Positions 10,462-21,265 of a DNA stretch of 64,000 nt are shown here, one piece after another. The notes under the pieces were generated by a model that did no database searches, was not told the DNA's origin, and was given only the letters and a program-made list of their open reading frames with translations. Where the stretch lies: contig JAUIRK010001002.1 of assembly GCA_030549495.1 (NCBI GenBank), positions 1 through 64,000 of the forward strand, in the 5' to 3' direction. Every line of letters begins with the position of its first letter. Positions within the stretch are counted from its first letter, which is position 1. The position numbers and the translations under genes were made by a program. Source of the DNA: Nectonema munidae (taxonomy: Eukaryota > Nematomorpha > Nectonematoida > Nectonematidae).

Positions 10462-10995
10462 AACTTCACGAACCTTTACTCAACTCACACCTCGCCTTCG
10501 CTCACTTTTTTCAATTCCATTCTTGAACAATATATGCAACAACTTACTCACTACCAAGTTTTACCACACCAACACCCATACTCCCTAGTTCACCCATCGA
10601 AATCGACCCCATACTCAACTCATATATGCCACCACAAATTCTTAGCACTCAACTCCATAAAACACCAACGCAACTCAAATGCGCATCACCAACTCTCAAT
10701 TTTTACCGGCGGTTCAAAATCACGCAATAAAGCAACCGCTGCTTGCGCTTTTTTTACACAATACAAGCACTCCTTTCTTCATACAACAAATGCAGACAGA
10801 CAATAACACCTCCGCATACGAAACTGAAGCCCTAGCACTCCTAACATCATGCAACCACATCATTGATAACCTAACCTTCTTTACATCGAAATTGAAGCAC
10901 ATAATCCTTTTCACAGACTCACAAAACATAATAAAAGACCTACAACTTAACAGAAAAATTCCCCTTTCAATACTAACCCTAATCAAAAATGTTAC
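10462..10995 (+). mobile_element. LINE family Y copy 1, 3' portion (RNase H)
   Basis: This resumes the LINE broken at 4887. Visible blocks are an RNase H start, IFTGGSKS (about 10697-10720; the related copy at 56.9 kb has FTDGSKS, so the first catalytic Asp is changed here), YETEALALLTSCNHI (about 10817-10861) and ILFTDSQNIIKDL (about 10903-10941). The frame shifts inside the domain. LINE similarity stops near 10995, before the WSPGHS-type block seen in the other copies. Confidence 0.8.
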
Positions 10996-11303
10996 CACTT
11001 GAATTTTTTGCCACTCATAAGTCAATCCGTTTTTTCAGGCACCTCGATATTAACACTGACTTTCTTAATGAAGATCCAGAAAACTGGAAAGAAAATACAT
11101 CATTCAAAGAAGGTTTCAAAAAAGTGAAAAATCTTCCAGTAGTTAACGATGTTGCTGAGCAAGGAGTCAAACTTGTTGACGAGTTCAACGGCCGTCACAC
11201 TACAAAAGAAGAGCAACTCCGGTTTCTTCTAGTTGTTGTTTCGCAACAACGTAAGTTGTTTCCTACATCCTCAAAGTCTTTAATAGCATCTGGACCAGAA
11301 TGA
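10996..11303 (+). pseudogene. Unidentified coding fragment
   Basis: An open stretch of about 100 codons begins where LINE sequence ends and reads to a stop at 11303. Recognisable features are FFRHLDINTDFLNEDPENW and a helical tail with VVNDVAEQGVKLVDEFN and EEQLRFLLVVVSQQRKLFP. The composition looks truly coding, with mixed charge and amphipathic helices. It resembles the carboxyl part of uncharacterised invertebrate proteins that I recall only loosely, so I give no function. It has no start codon of its own apart from one inside the LINE. An exon remnant or a piece of another mobile element are both possible. Confidence 0.35.
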
Positions 11304-11534
11304 GTGCATGGCAAGCATGATACCTCCGTCTATGAGCTGATAATACTCAGTGGTTGACCAACCCTGTGGGGATCCATAAGCTCGCTAGATAAAGACATCC
11401 AGCCACCTCTAAATAGTATTTGTCAAGATTTAAATTTTGCACACATATCTTTCATCTAAAATGCAAACAGAATCACACCAGGTAGCAAAGAAAATCTTAT
11501 TTTTATTTTACTCCTATATGCAGTGCACCACCCT

Positions 11535-12260
11535 AGATATATGTGTAAAAAACTTTATATACTTATTTAGATAAAAAGTTTCTTTTTAAGATGAGCTGTC
11601 ATATTTAAATCAATTTTTTGACAGGTTTGATTGATTTCCATAAAAAATGAATATCACCACTGAATTCAGCATACTTGAAAATGGGTTTGCATGTGTAAAA
11701 AACATTATATAATTATTTGGATAAAATGTTTCTTTGTGAGATAAATCCATTTTTAACAGGTTTGATTGATTTTCATACAAAATGAATATAACCAATGATT
11801 CAGCATGCTTAAAAATGGGTATACATGTGTAAAAAACGTTATATAGATACTTACATAAAAAGTTTGTTTTTGAGATGAGCTGTGACATATAAATAAATTT
11901 TTTGGCAGATTTGATTACTATATAAAAAATGAATATCACCACTGAATTCAGCATACTTGAAAATGGGTATATATGTGTAAAAAATAATATATAATTACTT
12001 AGATAAAAAGTTTTTTTTGAGATGAGCTGTCATATGTAAATCAATTTTTTGACTGGTTTGATTGATTTCCATTAAAAATGAATATCACCACTACTTGAAA
12101 ATGGGTATATATCTGTAAAAAACTTTATATAATTATTTAAATGAAATTTTTTTGAGATGAGCTGTCTTTTGACAGGTTTGATTGATAAAAAAATGGACAT
12201 CACCACTGAATTCAGCATAGTTGAACTATATATGCAACATTAAAAATATTTATAAAAACT
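11535..12260 (-). repeat. ~145-bp tandem array, about five units
   Basis: Units share AAAAAATGAATATCACCACT, TGAATTCAGCATACTTGAAA and a GATGAGCTGTCAT block. Anchor words fall at about 11647, 11784, 11931, 12079 and 12193. One stray unit lies at about 20985-21085. Read on the minus strand, the unit is related to the array at 27.5-28.9 kb. Confidence 0.85.
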
Positions 12261-12344
12261 TATTAAAATAGGGGCGGGCACTTTACGCCCCTCCCCTTTT
12301 AGCACTTGAGCGGACAAATTTAGCCCAGCACATAATAGGGTTAA
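12261..12344 (-). mobile_element. piggyBac-type terminus with TTAA
   Basis: On the minus strand TTAA (12341-12344) is followed by CCCTATTATGTGCTGG. The terminus at 27097 has TTAA then CCCTATTAGTGCTGG. TTAA with CCC ends is the piggyBac signature. The tandem array runs inward from it. The opposite end was not found. Confidence 0.65.
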
Positions 12345-12588
12345 AGTGACAGTCGGCTATAGCACGGTTTTTGTAACGCATATGTTTCTAAATTTTGTGT
12401 ATTCTGTGTATATATATTCATTCATTATGTGCATTTCTTGCTTAATTAGTTGAAGTAAATATTATACTCAGCCAAAAAGCTATCAAAACTTTTTTTGGAA
12501 GTTATTGAAGATTGGTTGAAAAATAGAGATGTTTGTAAAGTCATGGCAAAATTCCTTATTCATTAAAAAGGAGTGGAAAATAGAAAAT

Positions 12589-12594
12589 TTTATT
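12589..12594 (-). terminator. Poly(A) signal for Tim8
   Basis: The minus strand reads AATAAA a short distance downstream of the Tim8 stop codon, a usual spacing for animal genes. Confidence 0.55.
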
Positions 12595-12616
12595 AAAAAA
12601 AAAAAAGGAGAATAAA

Positions 12617-12913
12617 TCACAAGGAATTAAATTGCTTGATGATATTATCTTGAATTTCTTTATCTTCTAAACTGGGTGCGTAAGAGTCTTTAACTTGTTC
12701 ATAGCGCTTATTGACGGCCTGGTTTACATTAATATAAGCACGTATACAGTTAACAATGCAGTTCTCTGTCTTAGAGTTCATACGATGAGAAGGATAATCC
12801 ATGCACTGCATCCAGCACTTCGAATTCAGGTTGAAAACTTTATCATTGAAATCAGCTTTGCTTGCTTCAGACAAAATTAAGCTCTGAACGTTTTTATCGA
12901 GGAGTGCATCCAT
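12617..12913 (-). CDS. Tim8: Tim8-type mitochondrial intermembrane-space chaperone
   Basis: This is a 98-residue protein with the twin CX3C signature of small Tim proteins: C33-WMQ-C37 and C52-IVN-C56, separated by 14 residues. The CMDYPSHRMNSKTENC stretch and the flanking helices match the Tim8/DDP1 branch, and the length is normal. Such proteins form a hexamer with Tim13 that escorts membrane precursors across the intermembrane space to the inner-membrane translocase; the paired cysteines form intramolecular disulphides after Mia40-dependent import. There is no cleavable presequence, as usual. The frame is complete and without introns. A minus-strand AATAAA lies at 12589-12594, about 23 bases past the stop. 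It stands alone among repeats. An intact retrocopy cannot be excluded, but no poly(A) tract follows it. Confidence 0.93.
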   Translation of the reverse strand: MDALLDKNVQSLILSEASKADFNDKVFNLNSKCWMQCMDYPSHRMNSKTENCIVNCIRAYINVNQAVNKRYEQVKDSYAPSLEDKEIQDNIIKQFNSL

Positions 12914-13500
12914 CCTAAATATTTTAATGTGAAAAATATATAGGAACGGGCAAGAACGGTTGTGGAACCGGAAAATAATTTTTATAATTTTGAATTCTCT
13001 CCATTCTATATCTTTATTTATATTATTAAAACAATTAGACTACTTTTCTTTTAGGCCAAGTCTCATCTATTTTTTTTAGTAATTTCAAGAAATTATTTGA
13101 TATAATAATAATAATAATCAATCCGAATTTGAGTTATAGGTGATCAGAAAGAGTAATGTACCTAGGAATTTGAACAAGATCTCACAAATTTTTCAGCAGA
13201 GCAAAATTTTTTTATAGCACATTTATTTTTTATATGTAAAATACATAACATAACGTTACAAAACATGGTGGATTCAACCATCTAAGTTTTTGTCACACCG
13301 ATATGTACAAATAAGGGATACAATATTGAAAATAACACTGCAACAATGAAAACATACAAAAAAGGGAGAAAAATCCATATAAATTAGAAATTCAGAGCAA
13401 AAAGGGGTGAAAAAACATTTTCATATTACTTTGTTTATATAAACAAAAAATGCACATTTAATATGTAATACCACAACTATGTAGATATACATGCAAACAT
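12914..13500. other. AT-rich flank of Tim8, no gene seen
   Basis: This stretch contains the upstream side of Tim8, with a short (ATA)n run near 13103-13118. No domain-bearing frame is present. A Tim8 promoter should lie just above 12913, but no clear TATA or initiator element stands out. Confidence 0.4.
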
Positions 13501-13502
13501 AT

Positions 13503-14750
13503 CAGAGGTCTGGCAAGACCTCTGGGGAGACAACTCGCCAAACTTGCCAGCCTTATTATATATTTAAATGTGTAAATCGTAAAATGCTTAAAAAATATAC
13601 TTAAAATAAAAATTTTCAAAAAATATTTTACATACATATTGAAAGCCACATTTCAAAAATTCTACCTAAAAGTTCAAAAAATTTAACTTTGAAATTGCAG
13701 TTTTATTTCATAAAAACTATATGATTGGTTGAAATGTTTATGTAATATATAATAATAATAATATTAATAATAATATTAATACTACCAATACTACTTTTTG
13801 AAAATTTTTACTTGTTTGATTTGAAGAAAAAATTAAACTGTTTTTCAATATTTCTTTTTCATGATATATATATATCATTAGAAAGCTTATCGTTTGCTAC
13901 ATACTCTAGAATAATTTATTTTTGAAAAAGTTCTAAAAAATTTTAATAAATGGACTTTACTTCGAAAAATTTTGTCTAAATTTTTGAAAAAATTACGGAC
14001 CACCTTTTGAGTGAAGCAAAATGTGAAGATTTTTAAAAAAAATTGAATGAAAATGATATCATTGGAAAGGTATACTCTTTGTGGTTAACATAGGCTAGGT
14101 TATACAAATAAATATATTTTCATTTTTCCAAAATCTGCTTTTATGTGAGGTCAGTCAAGTTTTATTTAGTTTCAAAAAATACCAATAATAATTAACGTTC
14201 TTAATTTATATAATATTTTTTCAATATTTTATATTCACAAAGGTAAAATATGATTTTTTAGATTTTAAAATTTCATAGTTGAAGAAAACTGTCGAATTTT
14301 TTACTTTTTATGGGTCAGTAGTATAGGTCAGTATAATTTTTTTCTAATAAATTTAAAATTATTTTTGAAGTGAAAAATGTTGATCGAATGTACAAGATTT
14401 GAAGCTATACTCTTTGTGGGTAAAATAGGCTAGGCTTTACAAATAAATATATTTTTATTTTTCCAAAATCCGCTTTTATGTGAGGTCAGTCAACTTTTAT
14501 CTAGTTTCAAAAGATACCAATAATTAACGTGATGAGTTTATATATTATTTCTTCAAAATTTTATATTCACAAAAGTAGAATATGGTTTTTAACATTTTAA
14601 AATGTCATAGTTAAATAAAACTGTCGAAAATTGATATATATTTTTTACTTTTTATGGGTCAGTAGTATAGGTCAGTATAATATTTTTCTAATAAATTTTA
14701 AATTATTTTTCAAGTGAAAAAAGTCGATTAAATGTACGAGTTTTGTTTGA
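13503..14750 (+). repeat. Dispersed repeat R, copy 1
   Basis: This aligns along about 1.2 kb with 59671-60835, and more weakly in reverse with about 41521-42140. It starts with the hairpin word GAGGTCT-GGCA-AGACCTC (13505-13522). Its right half is a two-unit tandem repeat with period about 335 bp (TATACTCTTTGTGG at 14071 and 14406; TATGGGTCAGTAGTATAGGT in each unit). Nothing in it is coding. Confidence 0.85.
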
Positions 14751-14827
14751 TAATCGTAGTCTACTTTTATTTAGTTTAGATACAACCTTTCTAATTTTTA
14801 ACGAAGGGCATTCGTTATATTTATATC

Positions 14828-14862
14828 GACAGAGAGAGAGAGAGATAGAGAGAGAGAGATAA
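14828..14862. repeat. GA microsatellite
   Basis: An interrupted (GA)n run. It lies at the 3' end of the minus-strand LINE and may be that element's tail or its target. Confidence 0.7.
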
Positions 14863-17200
14863 ACACTTTGTTATAAGCAAAAGAGTAGTTAATTAAAAAA
14901 GGATAATGACTATTGATAAATTTGGGTAATTTGTACATAATATATTGCCTAGATGTTTTCATTCTAAAGAAATTGGTGTTCATCATACAGCAGGATCTGT
15001 GGCATCGCCTATCAAGCTCGAAGTTGAACTTTAAAAAATCATTGGAAATAGAAGGAATGCGGCCTACCAGGAATTGATGACTGAATAGACAAAGTTTAAG
15101 ACAAAACAGGTCCTTCGCTTTAAGACATCCAGCTTCCACAAAAAGGAGATCCGAGCAAAATTTTCTTGGTTTGTTCATTATTATCTTCAGATCTTTTAGT
15201 CAAATTTTAAAACGCTTATAACTTTCGCATTTCTCAACAAATTGTATAATGCGATAATTATTTAGTGCATGTCCCCACAAATTATAGTAAATATGAGGAA
15301 TAAAAAGTAATTTATATAATTATAAAGTAAGCTTCCGATTTATTTTATGTTTAATAATCTTCAATATACCAACTATTGATGATAACATAGAGTGTAGTAC
15401 ATATTCTACGTGAGCAGTCCATTTTAGTTTATCAATTTTATCAAACCGATCAATTTAAAAGATTTTACGAATTCAATCCCAAGAAAAGAAGAAAACTCGT
15501 TCAAGTCATTTTTATTATTTGAAAAAAGCATCCCTTTAGTTTTAGATGAGTTAATAGACAGTGCTTGCACCATGTATACACATTCTCGAGATTTTCATGA
15601 ATGTTTTCAAAATCAATTTGTGCAGATCATATTTAATTGTAACATCATCTGCGTACAATTGAATATGAAGTTTCGTACTTGCCTTGCAAATATCATTTAT
15701 GAAAATTTTAAAGAGTAAAGGTCACCTCTGGCACACCACTTTTGACTTCCCATAAATATGACTTTTCTGAGTCAATCATGACAGTTTTTTCTTTCTAAAA
15801 GATACGACTTAATCACTTGTAACGAAAAATTATCAAAGCCATATAATTCCAATTTTTGTAACATAATACTGAAAGAAACTGAATCAAAAGCCTTAGACAT
15901 ATCGCTAAAAACAGATATACAGACATGTTTAAGATCTAAGAAACTAATAATTTGATTAATCAGAAAACAGTGGAAAATTTCAGTTGAAAACCTTTTCCTG
16001 AAACCATATTGATGAGTATAGTACAAATCGTTTTGAATAAAATAACTTTCTATTTGACTAACAAGTATTTTTTCGAAAATTTTTGACAAAATAGGAACCA
16101 ATGTGATTGGCCTATAATTCACATTGAAATGTTTGCTGCCGTTTTTGAACACAGGTACAACTTTTGAATTTTGATATCTTAAAACAATTTGGAAAGTTGC
16201 CATTCTGAATACACGAATTGTATATCACTAGAAGCGGAAAAGCAATATAATTGATTACTAATTTGATATTGCACATTGAAATACCAAAATAGTCAGTCGC
16301 TATAGATTTTTTAAATGATTTGGTTGCCAACAAAATATCATTCATCGATATATTTTTAAAGAAAAATGTGGAGGTACAGGTTTTAAAATAATTCAAGAAA
16401 AAATTCTCCGATTCATCAGGGTGTGACATGATTTGAAATAACAACTAAAATGAGTTGTGACTTCTAGAGCAGTGGTTCCCAACTATTATAAATATTTTCT
16501 TCCCTTTTTTAAAGTTTCATATTTTAAATGTTTATATATCCTTTTTATTAGTTACAATATTTTAGAAAAATTTATATTTTAATTGGAAAAAAAATTTTTC
16601 ACATTTTATGTCAGGCTTTACGATTTCTCTGATTTCATATGAATAAGGATACGATTTAATCAGATGACTACAATCATTTTTTGCATAAAAATCTTTGATT
16701 AATTTTGTTGGCTGAAACTATTCTGTTGTAGGGGTCCACAGGTAAAAAAGTGACTGAAAAAAAAGGAACGGGATAAAAAAGGTTGGAAACCACTGACCTA
16801 GAGGATTATCAACAGTTTGTCCATCTAATTTCAGCTTAATCTTGTTTGATTTCTTAGGTTTGATAATTTTATTAATTTCTTGCGAGATCGAGCTGGTGTT
16901 GCTTGTAGCAGGGAGTGATTTAATATAGAATTCATTTTTCAAACGCTTCCCAAAGGCTTTGACCTCATTTTTTAACTTAAGCAAGGAGTGTAAGCACTCT
17001 TCATTTTCTTATGTAATTTGTCACGTTTTTTGATTAATCTTAAGAAATCATTATTCGCCCAAGGAGCACTTTTAATTTTATACTTATTGTTCCTTCAACA
17101 GCTTTACTCACGTTGATCATTAAATTTTCAGATAAAGCACTAGGATCATTCCTATAAAGATCTATGCAATGGGTCCTTCTTTATAGCGCACAACATCCAT
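14863..17200 (-). mobile_element. CR1/Jockey-like LINE, interrupted by a MITE
   Basis: Minus-strand frames give an upstream linker (LKNEVKAFGKRLKNEF, about 16920-16980), a block with NISMNDILLATKSFKKS (about 16300-16350), VPVFKNGSKHFNVNYRPITL and VPILSKIFEKIL (about 16065-16160), QYGFRKRFST, SDMSKAFDSVSFS (about 15870-15905) and a YADDVTIKYDLH box (about 15620-15660, partly out of frame). The thumb and carboxyl end (LFVEAGCLKAKDLFCLKL) lie at 14863-15178. Multiple frame breaks show it is dead. The 326-bp hAT MITE at 16470-16795 splits it. Confidence 0.8.
16470..16795. mobile_element. hAT MITE, 326 bp
   Basis: The ends CAGTGGTTCCCAAC and GGTTGGAAACCACTG are inverted repeats of the classic hAT type. 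Flanking 8-mers TTCTAGAG and ACCTAGAG match at 6 of 8 positions, a decayed target duplication. LINE coding sequence lies on both sides. Confidence 0.88.
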
Positions 17201-17374
17201 CTGGGAAGTCGATAAAAACTTTATCAATCCCATCAAATAAATGTTTTTCTTAATACTATAAAATCTCTTCTTTTATGGTCACTCTTTAGTAAGTATTAAC
17301 GCATTCAATATTGAAAAAACAACACAACATTTTTCTCTATAAAAAATCTCATTAAATTATGAAAGTTCCTAGTC

Positions 17375-19669
17375 CCCGGGTTCTCAACCGGTCGGGACCC
17401 TAGGGGCGTAAATTGCTGGTGAAAAAAAAATATTTTTTCCTGCATGTTTTTTTTTTAATTTTTGAACTTCAATCACTGAGATTTTTTAGGTTTGTTAAAT
17501 AGTAAGCGGATAATCCTCGCCACTCTAAAATTATGTTGATAAAATTAAATATCATGTTTGATATTTAAATATTCTTCCTATTCAAATTTTCAAAATGGCG
17601 GAGATCGATTAATTCTGATCTGTTTATATTATTTCTTACAGTGTATAAACAAGTAATTTATAAAAAAAAATTCTTTTTCTTTTTTGATTTGTATTAAAAT
17701 ATCAATTATTTGTAATATTTGTAACCTGTATTTTTTCCAATGAATTCTAAAAAAGAAATTATCAAGATGAGTATTTGAAATACGGATTTATTTTCCTTCA
17801 AAAGAATGATGTTCAAGTTCCCCAGTGTATTATTTGCTACAAAGTTTTGAGCAATGATTCAATGAGGCCAAATCGTCTTGAACACCACCTGAAAACCACC
17901 GACCCTACACTCACAAACAAATCACTCTCATTTTTTGAAGCAAAACGAGACTCACTGAAACATGTTAAACTTGACCAACAGCCCCATTTTTAAAGCAGAA
18001 TTTGAAAGCTGCCCAAGCCTCTTATGTAATTTCCTTGCTAATAGCGAAAAATAAAAAAAGTCATCACATTGGGAAAAAATTAATAAAGCCATCACTACTT
18101 CTAGCCACCGAAGTGATTTTAGGTACCGACAGTTCGAAAAAACTCTCGCATATTTCTTTCTCTGATGACACAGTGAAAAGAAGAATTGATGAGCTTTCAA
18201 AAGACATCCGAATTCAGGTCTTGAATCAGATCAAGAAATAACCATTTTTTGCTATTCAATGCAACGAAACAAAAAGTATATCCAATTCTTCTCAATTGAT
18301 TGTTTTTTCACGATTTTTGTCTGGCGAATGTATGAGAGAAGAAATGTTGTATTGCCTGTGCACTAATGGAGCACCCGCTATGATAGGAATAAATTCTGGG
18401 TTTGCTGCTTTGCTCAAACGAAAGAATAAATCAATTTCAATAAATCACTGTATTATTCACAGTGAAGCTCTCGCGTCTCGAACATTGCCTCAACAAATGA
18501 AAGATGTTTTGAGCTTGGTTATCAAAATTGTCAATTACATTAAAAGCGGAGCATTAAAGAGTTGTCTTTTCAGGCTTTTGTGCGAAGATATGGGATCAGA
18601 AGCAAAAAACTTACTTTTTTACACAAAGACGCGTTGGCTTTCCAGAGATAATATGCTTGGAAGATTATACGAATTGCGAACGGAAGTTGAAGCTTTCTTG
18701 AAAATACAAAATAAAACCAATCTTTTAACAAAATTCAAATCTACAAACTTTAAAATTTGCATGGCATATTTGGTTGATATTTTCGAAGCATTAAATGCGC
18801 TGAATTTCAAACTTCAAGGCAAAAATATGAACATTTTAACTTACAACGACATAATTCGCACTTTTATTGCAAAGCTAGATTTATGGAAAAATAGAATTGA
18901 GCAAAATAATACAGCAGCTCTTGATGGAAGTGTTATGTGCTTAGATTTAAAAAAGCAAGTAGTCCTGCATTTGGAGCATTTGAAAGATGAGTTTTTAAAA
19001 TACTTTCCTAACATTGATGAAAATCTAGAGAGTAGGAAGTTTATCTCAAATCCTTTCCAGTGTGAAGTTGAAAATGTTCAAGAAGAATTGGTTGAATTGA
19101 AATTTGATTCAGTTGCTGAGAGTAATTTTAAAAAGCAAGAAAAAATGTATTTATTCTAAAGTCGCGAGTAGAGCTTTAAAAGTTTTGGTTCTTTTTGGTT
19201 CAACTCATCTCTGAGTAGGCATTCTCTGCTGTTTTTTCAATAAAAACAAAATCAAGAAACAAATTGAACATAGAGAATGATCTTCGTTGTGCAATCAGTG
19301 GAATTGAACAGAGAATACCTAAAATTGCGGCGTCGAAGCAATGCCAAAAATCTCATTAAACTTTTTTCAGTTTTATTAAATAAAAATGTCTTTTGTATTT
19401 TTTCAATTTTCATAAGAATATTTTTGAGGATAAAAATAAGAGGACTAGCATAGGTAAGAGGGAGTGAAGGTGGAGAGGAAAGGGTAAGGCGAGTAAGTAG
19501 AAAAGTATGAAAGAGAAACAGGAAGGGGCGTAAAAATTTCTACTTACATTACATTTTAACTTACAACGACATAATTCGCATTTCATTGCAAAGCTAGATT
19601 TATGGAAAAATAGAATTGAGCAAAATAGTACAGTAAGGGGTGTAGGTCAAAAAAGGTTGAAAAACCCTG
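17375..19669 (+). mobile_element. ZBED/SCAND3-type hAT transposon, dead
   Basis: Ends CCCGGGTTCTCAACC and GGTTGAAAAACCCTG form 15-bp imperfect inverted repeats inside an exact 8-bp duplication, TCCTAGTC (17367-17374 and 19670-19677). Inside, a BED-finger-like segment (CIICYKVLSNDSMRPNRLEHH) at about 17835-17900 leads to blocks homologous to the transposase at 35183. The first catalytic region reads CNETKSIS where the relative has LDETTD, and the second reads CTNGAPAMIG where it has CTDGAAAMTG, so both catalytic Asp are Asn here. There are several frame breaks (near 17993 and 18241) and an internal deletion. HCIIHSEALASR and TRWLSRDNML are still clear. About 60 bp at 19556-19620 duplicate internal sequence from 18838-18905. 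Confidence 0.88.
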
Positions 19670-19677
19670 TCCTAGTC

Positions 19678-20274
19678 AAAACGCGCAAAAACCAAAATGT
19701 CTCAAATCAAAACCCCTGAACTCATAATATAAACTAAAAGTATAATACTAAATACACATTTTCCATTATGGTATCAAGCGTTTTGTTTTTCGGGCGTGTT
19801 GGCTCGACACTTATTACAAGGGTATCCGGCCAATTCATTGGCAGAAATTCGTACCTGGTCAATTCGTTCACATTAATTTTTCTTCTGACACGTTGTCTCT
19901 AGTCAATTTGTTATTTGATCATAAAAAGAATTGAATAAGCAAAAAACGCATTGAAAATTATTTTAAATTAAGTCGAACCCCTATATCTCGGCTTGGACTT
20001 TTCCGTTCGCGCCTATAGGTCGATGCAGTAGCGCCTTATATATGAAAATACCACTCCTCAGTCCGCACCTTAACCATACCAAAACGGCCTACTTTTTGAT
20101 TACGTTTGTTTTGTCTTCTTTTAATTTCGAATATTACATTTTTGATTTCAAATCGCTTTAGGCCGTTTTGACGAAAAATCTCTATTGAAAAATTAAAAAT
20201 AATTTTTTCAATTAATATTGAACGTAAAAATGAATAATACGATGAAAAAAATCGTATACTGAGAATTATTTTAG
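19678..20274. other. Non-coding spacer
   Basis: No supported gene. The words GGTATCCGGCCAATTCATTG and CCTGGTCAATTCG near 19820-19870 recall the GTCC/ATTCG words of the M elements but are too few to assign. Confidence 0.35.
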
Positions 20275-20900
20275 TGTATGGTATCAAAAATTTGTTTAAG
20301 AAATGCCAAAGAAGTCTGAAAATTTTGAATTTCAAACTGTCACAAATTGTTATCAAACTGTCACAGATGCCAATATGTGAAGATTGAGTCACTATCTAGA
20401 TAATTTTAAATTTAAATTGAATTTGCCCATCTTTTTCATTTTGCGTGAAAGAAAGAGTCTTTTAGATGAAAAAGGTGGAAAACTTTTTGTAATTGAACAA
20501 TGAACATTAGGAATGATTTGATCAGAAAAAAACTTTGGAACTGGGATTAGTTGACAAATATTCAGGATGAATATCTCTTCATATTACCTGATAATAAAAT
20601 ACATCATACTGATAAAAAAGATCATCACGAAGATTCTTTAATCAGAATGCTTTAAGAGCGGAAAAATCTGTTCAAAAAAATCGTTAAAAAACTTTTTTCG
20701 AACACAAATTGCAGAAATTAAATTTCTAATGGAAAAAGAGCTAAGAAGAAAGGATTATCATAGAATAAATAACAAAATTACATACTGTATACAGTATAGA
20801 AGAAATGACATGGAGACTACAAGCCGATAATGAATTTGTAGCTAAAAAGATGAAGGTCATATCCAGATACCTAATTTACTGACAAATGAAATATTTTGAG
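20275..20900 (+). repeat. Dispersed repeat S, copy 1
   Basis: This aligns with about 29340-29860. Shared words include GCCAATATGTGA, TTGAATTTG-CCATCTTTTTC, TTCTTTAATCAGAATGCTTT and GAATTTGTAGC. A protein reading of parts is possible (MEKELRRKDYHRINNKITYC) but heavily broken, so it may be the remnant of a LINE or other element I cannot identify. Confidence 0.7.
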
Positions 20901-20984
20901 TGAATTAAACACCTAAAATTGATTTATTAAATAAACTAAGAAAATAATTACCAGAGAAATACTGCAAGTAGAATTTATTTTGAA

Positions 20985-21085
20985 GTTTATATATTTGACA
21001 TTGATTGACAGGTTTAATCTGTTTTTTGACACGTTTAATTGATTTTCATAAAAAATGAGCATCACCACTAAATTGGGAATATTTG
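20985..21085 (+). repeat. Single stray unit of the ~145-bp array family
   Basis: TTGATTTTCATAAAAAATGA, CATCACCACTAAATT and ATATTTGAAAATAC match the array unit at 11.5-12.25 kb. It lies downstream of PRMT5 and next to repeat S. Confidence 0.7.
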
Positions 21086-21265
21086 AAAATACTAATAGGC
21101 AAGAAATACTATAGCAAGGTTTTCAAACAACAAACTGTGTTTAGGGTTAGTCTCACTTAATTAAAATATGCAAATTCATTAAAGATTTTCTTGCACTTTA
21201 ACCTTTGAATAAAAATAGATTAAACAATTGTCTATAAAATATATCTTTAATTGAACAATACAAAT

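Noticed and set aside
11610-12250. Possible CRISPR-like array
   Set aside because: Units are ~145 bp and contiguous, without repeat-spacer structure; the genome is eukaryotic.
12595-12606. A-run near Tim8 as a retrocopy poly(A) tail
   Set aside because: On the gene's strand it is a T-run upstream of the AATAAA, so it is not a tail.
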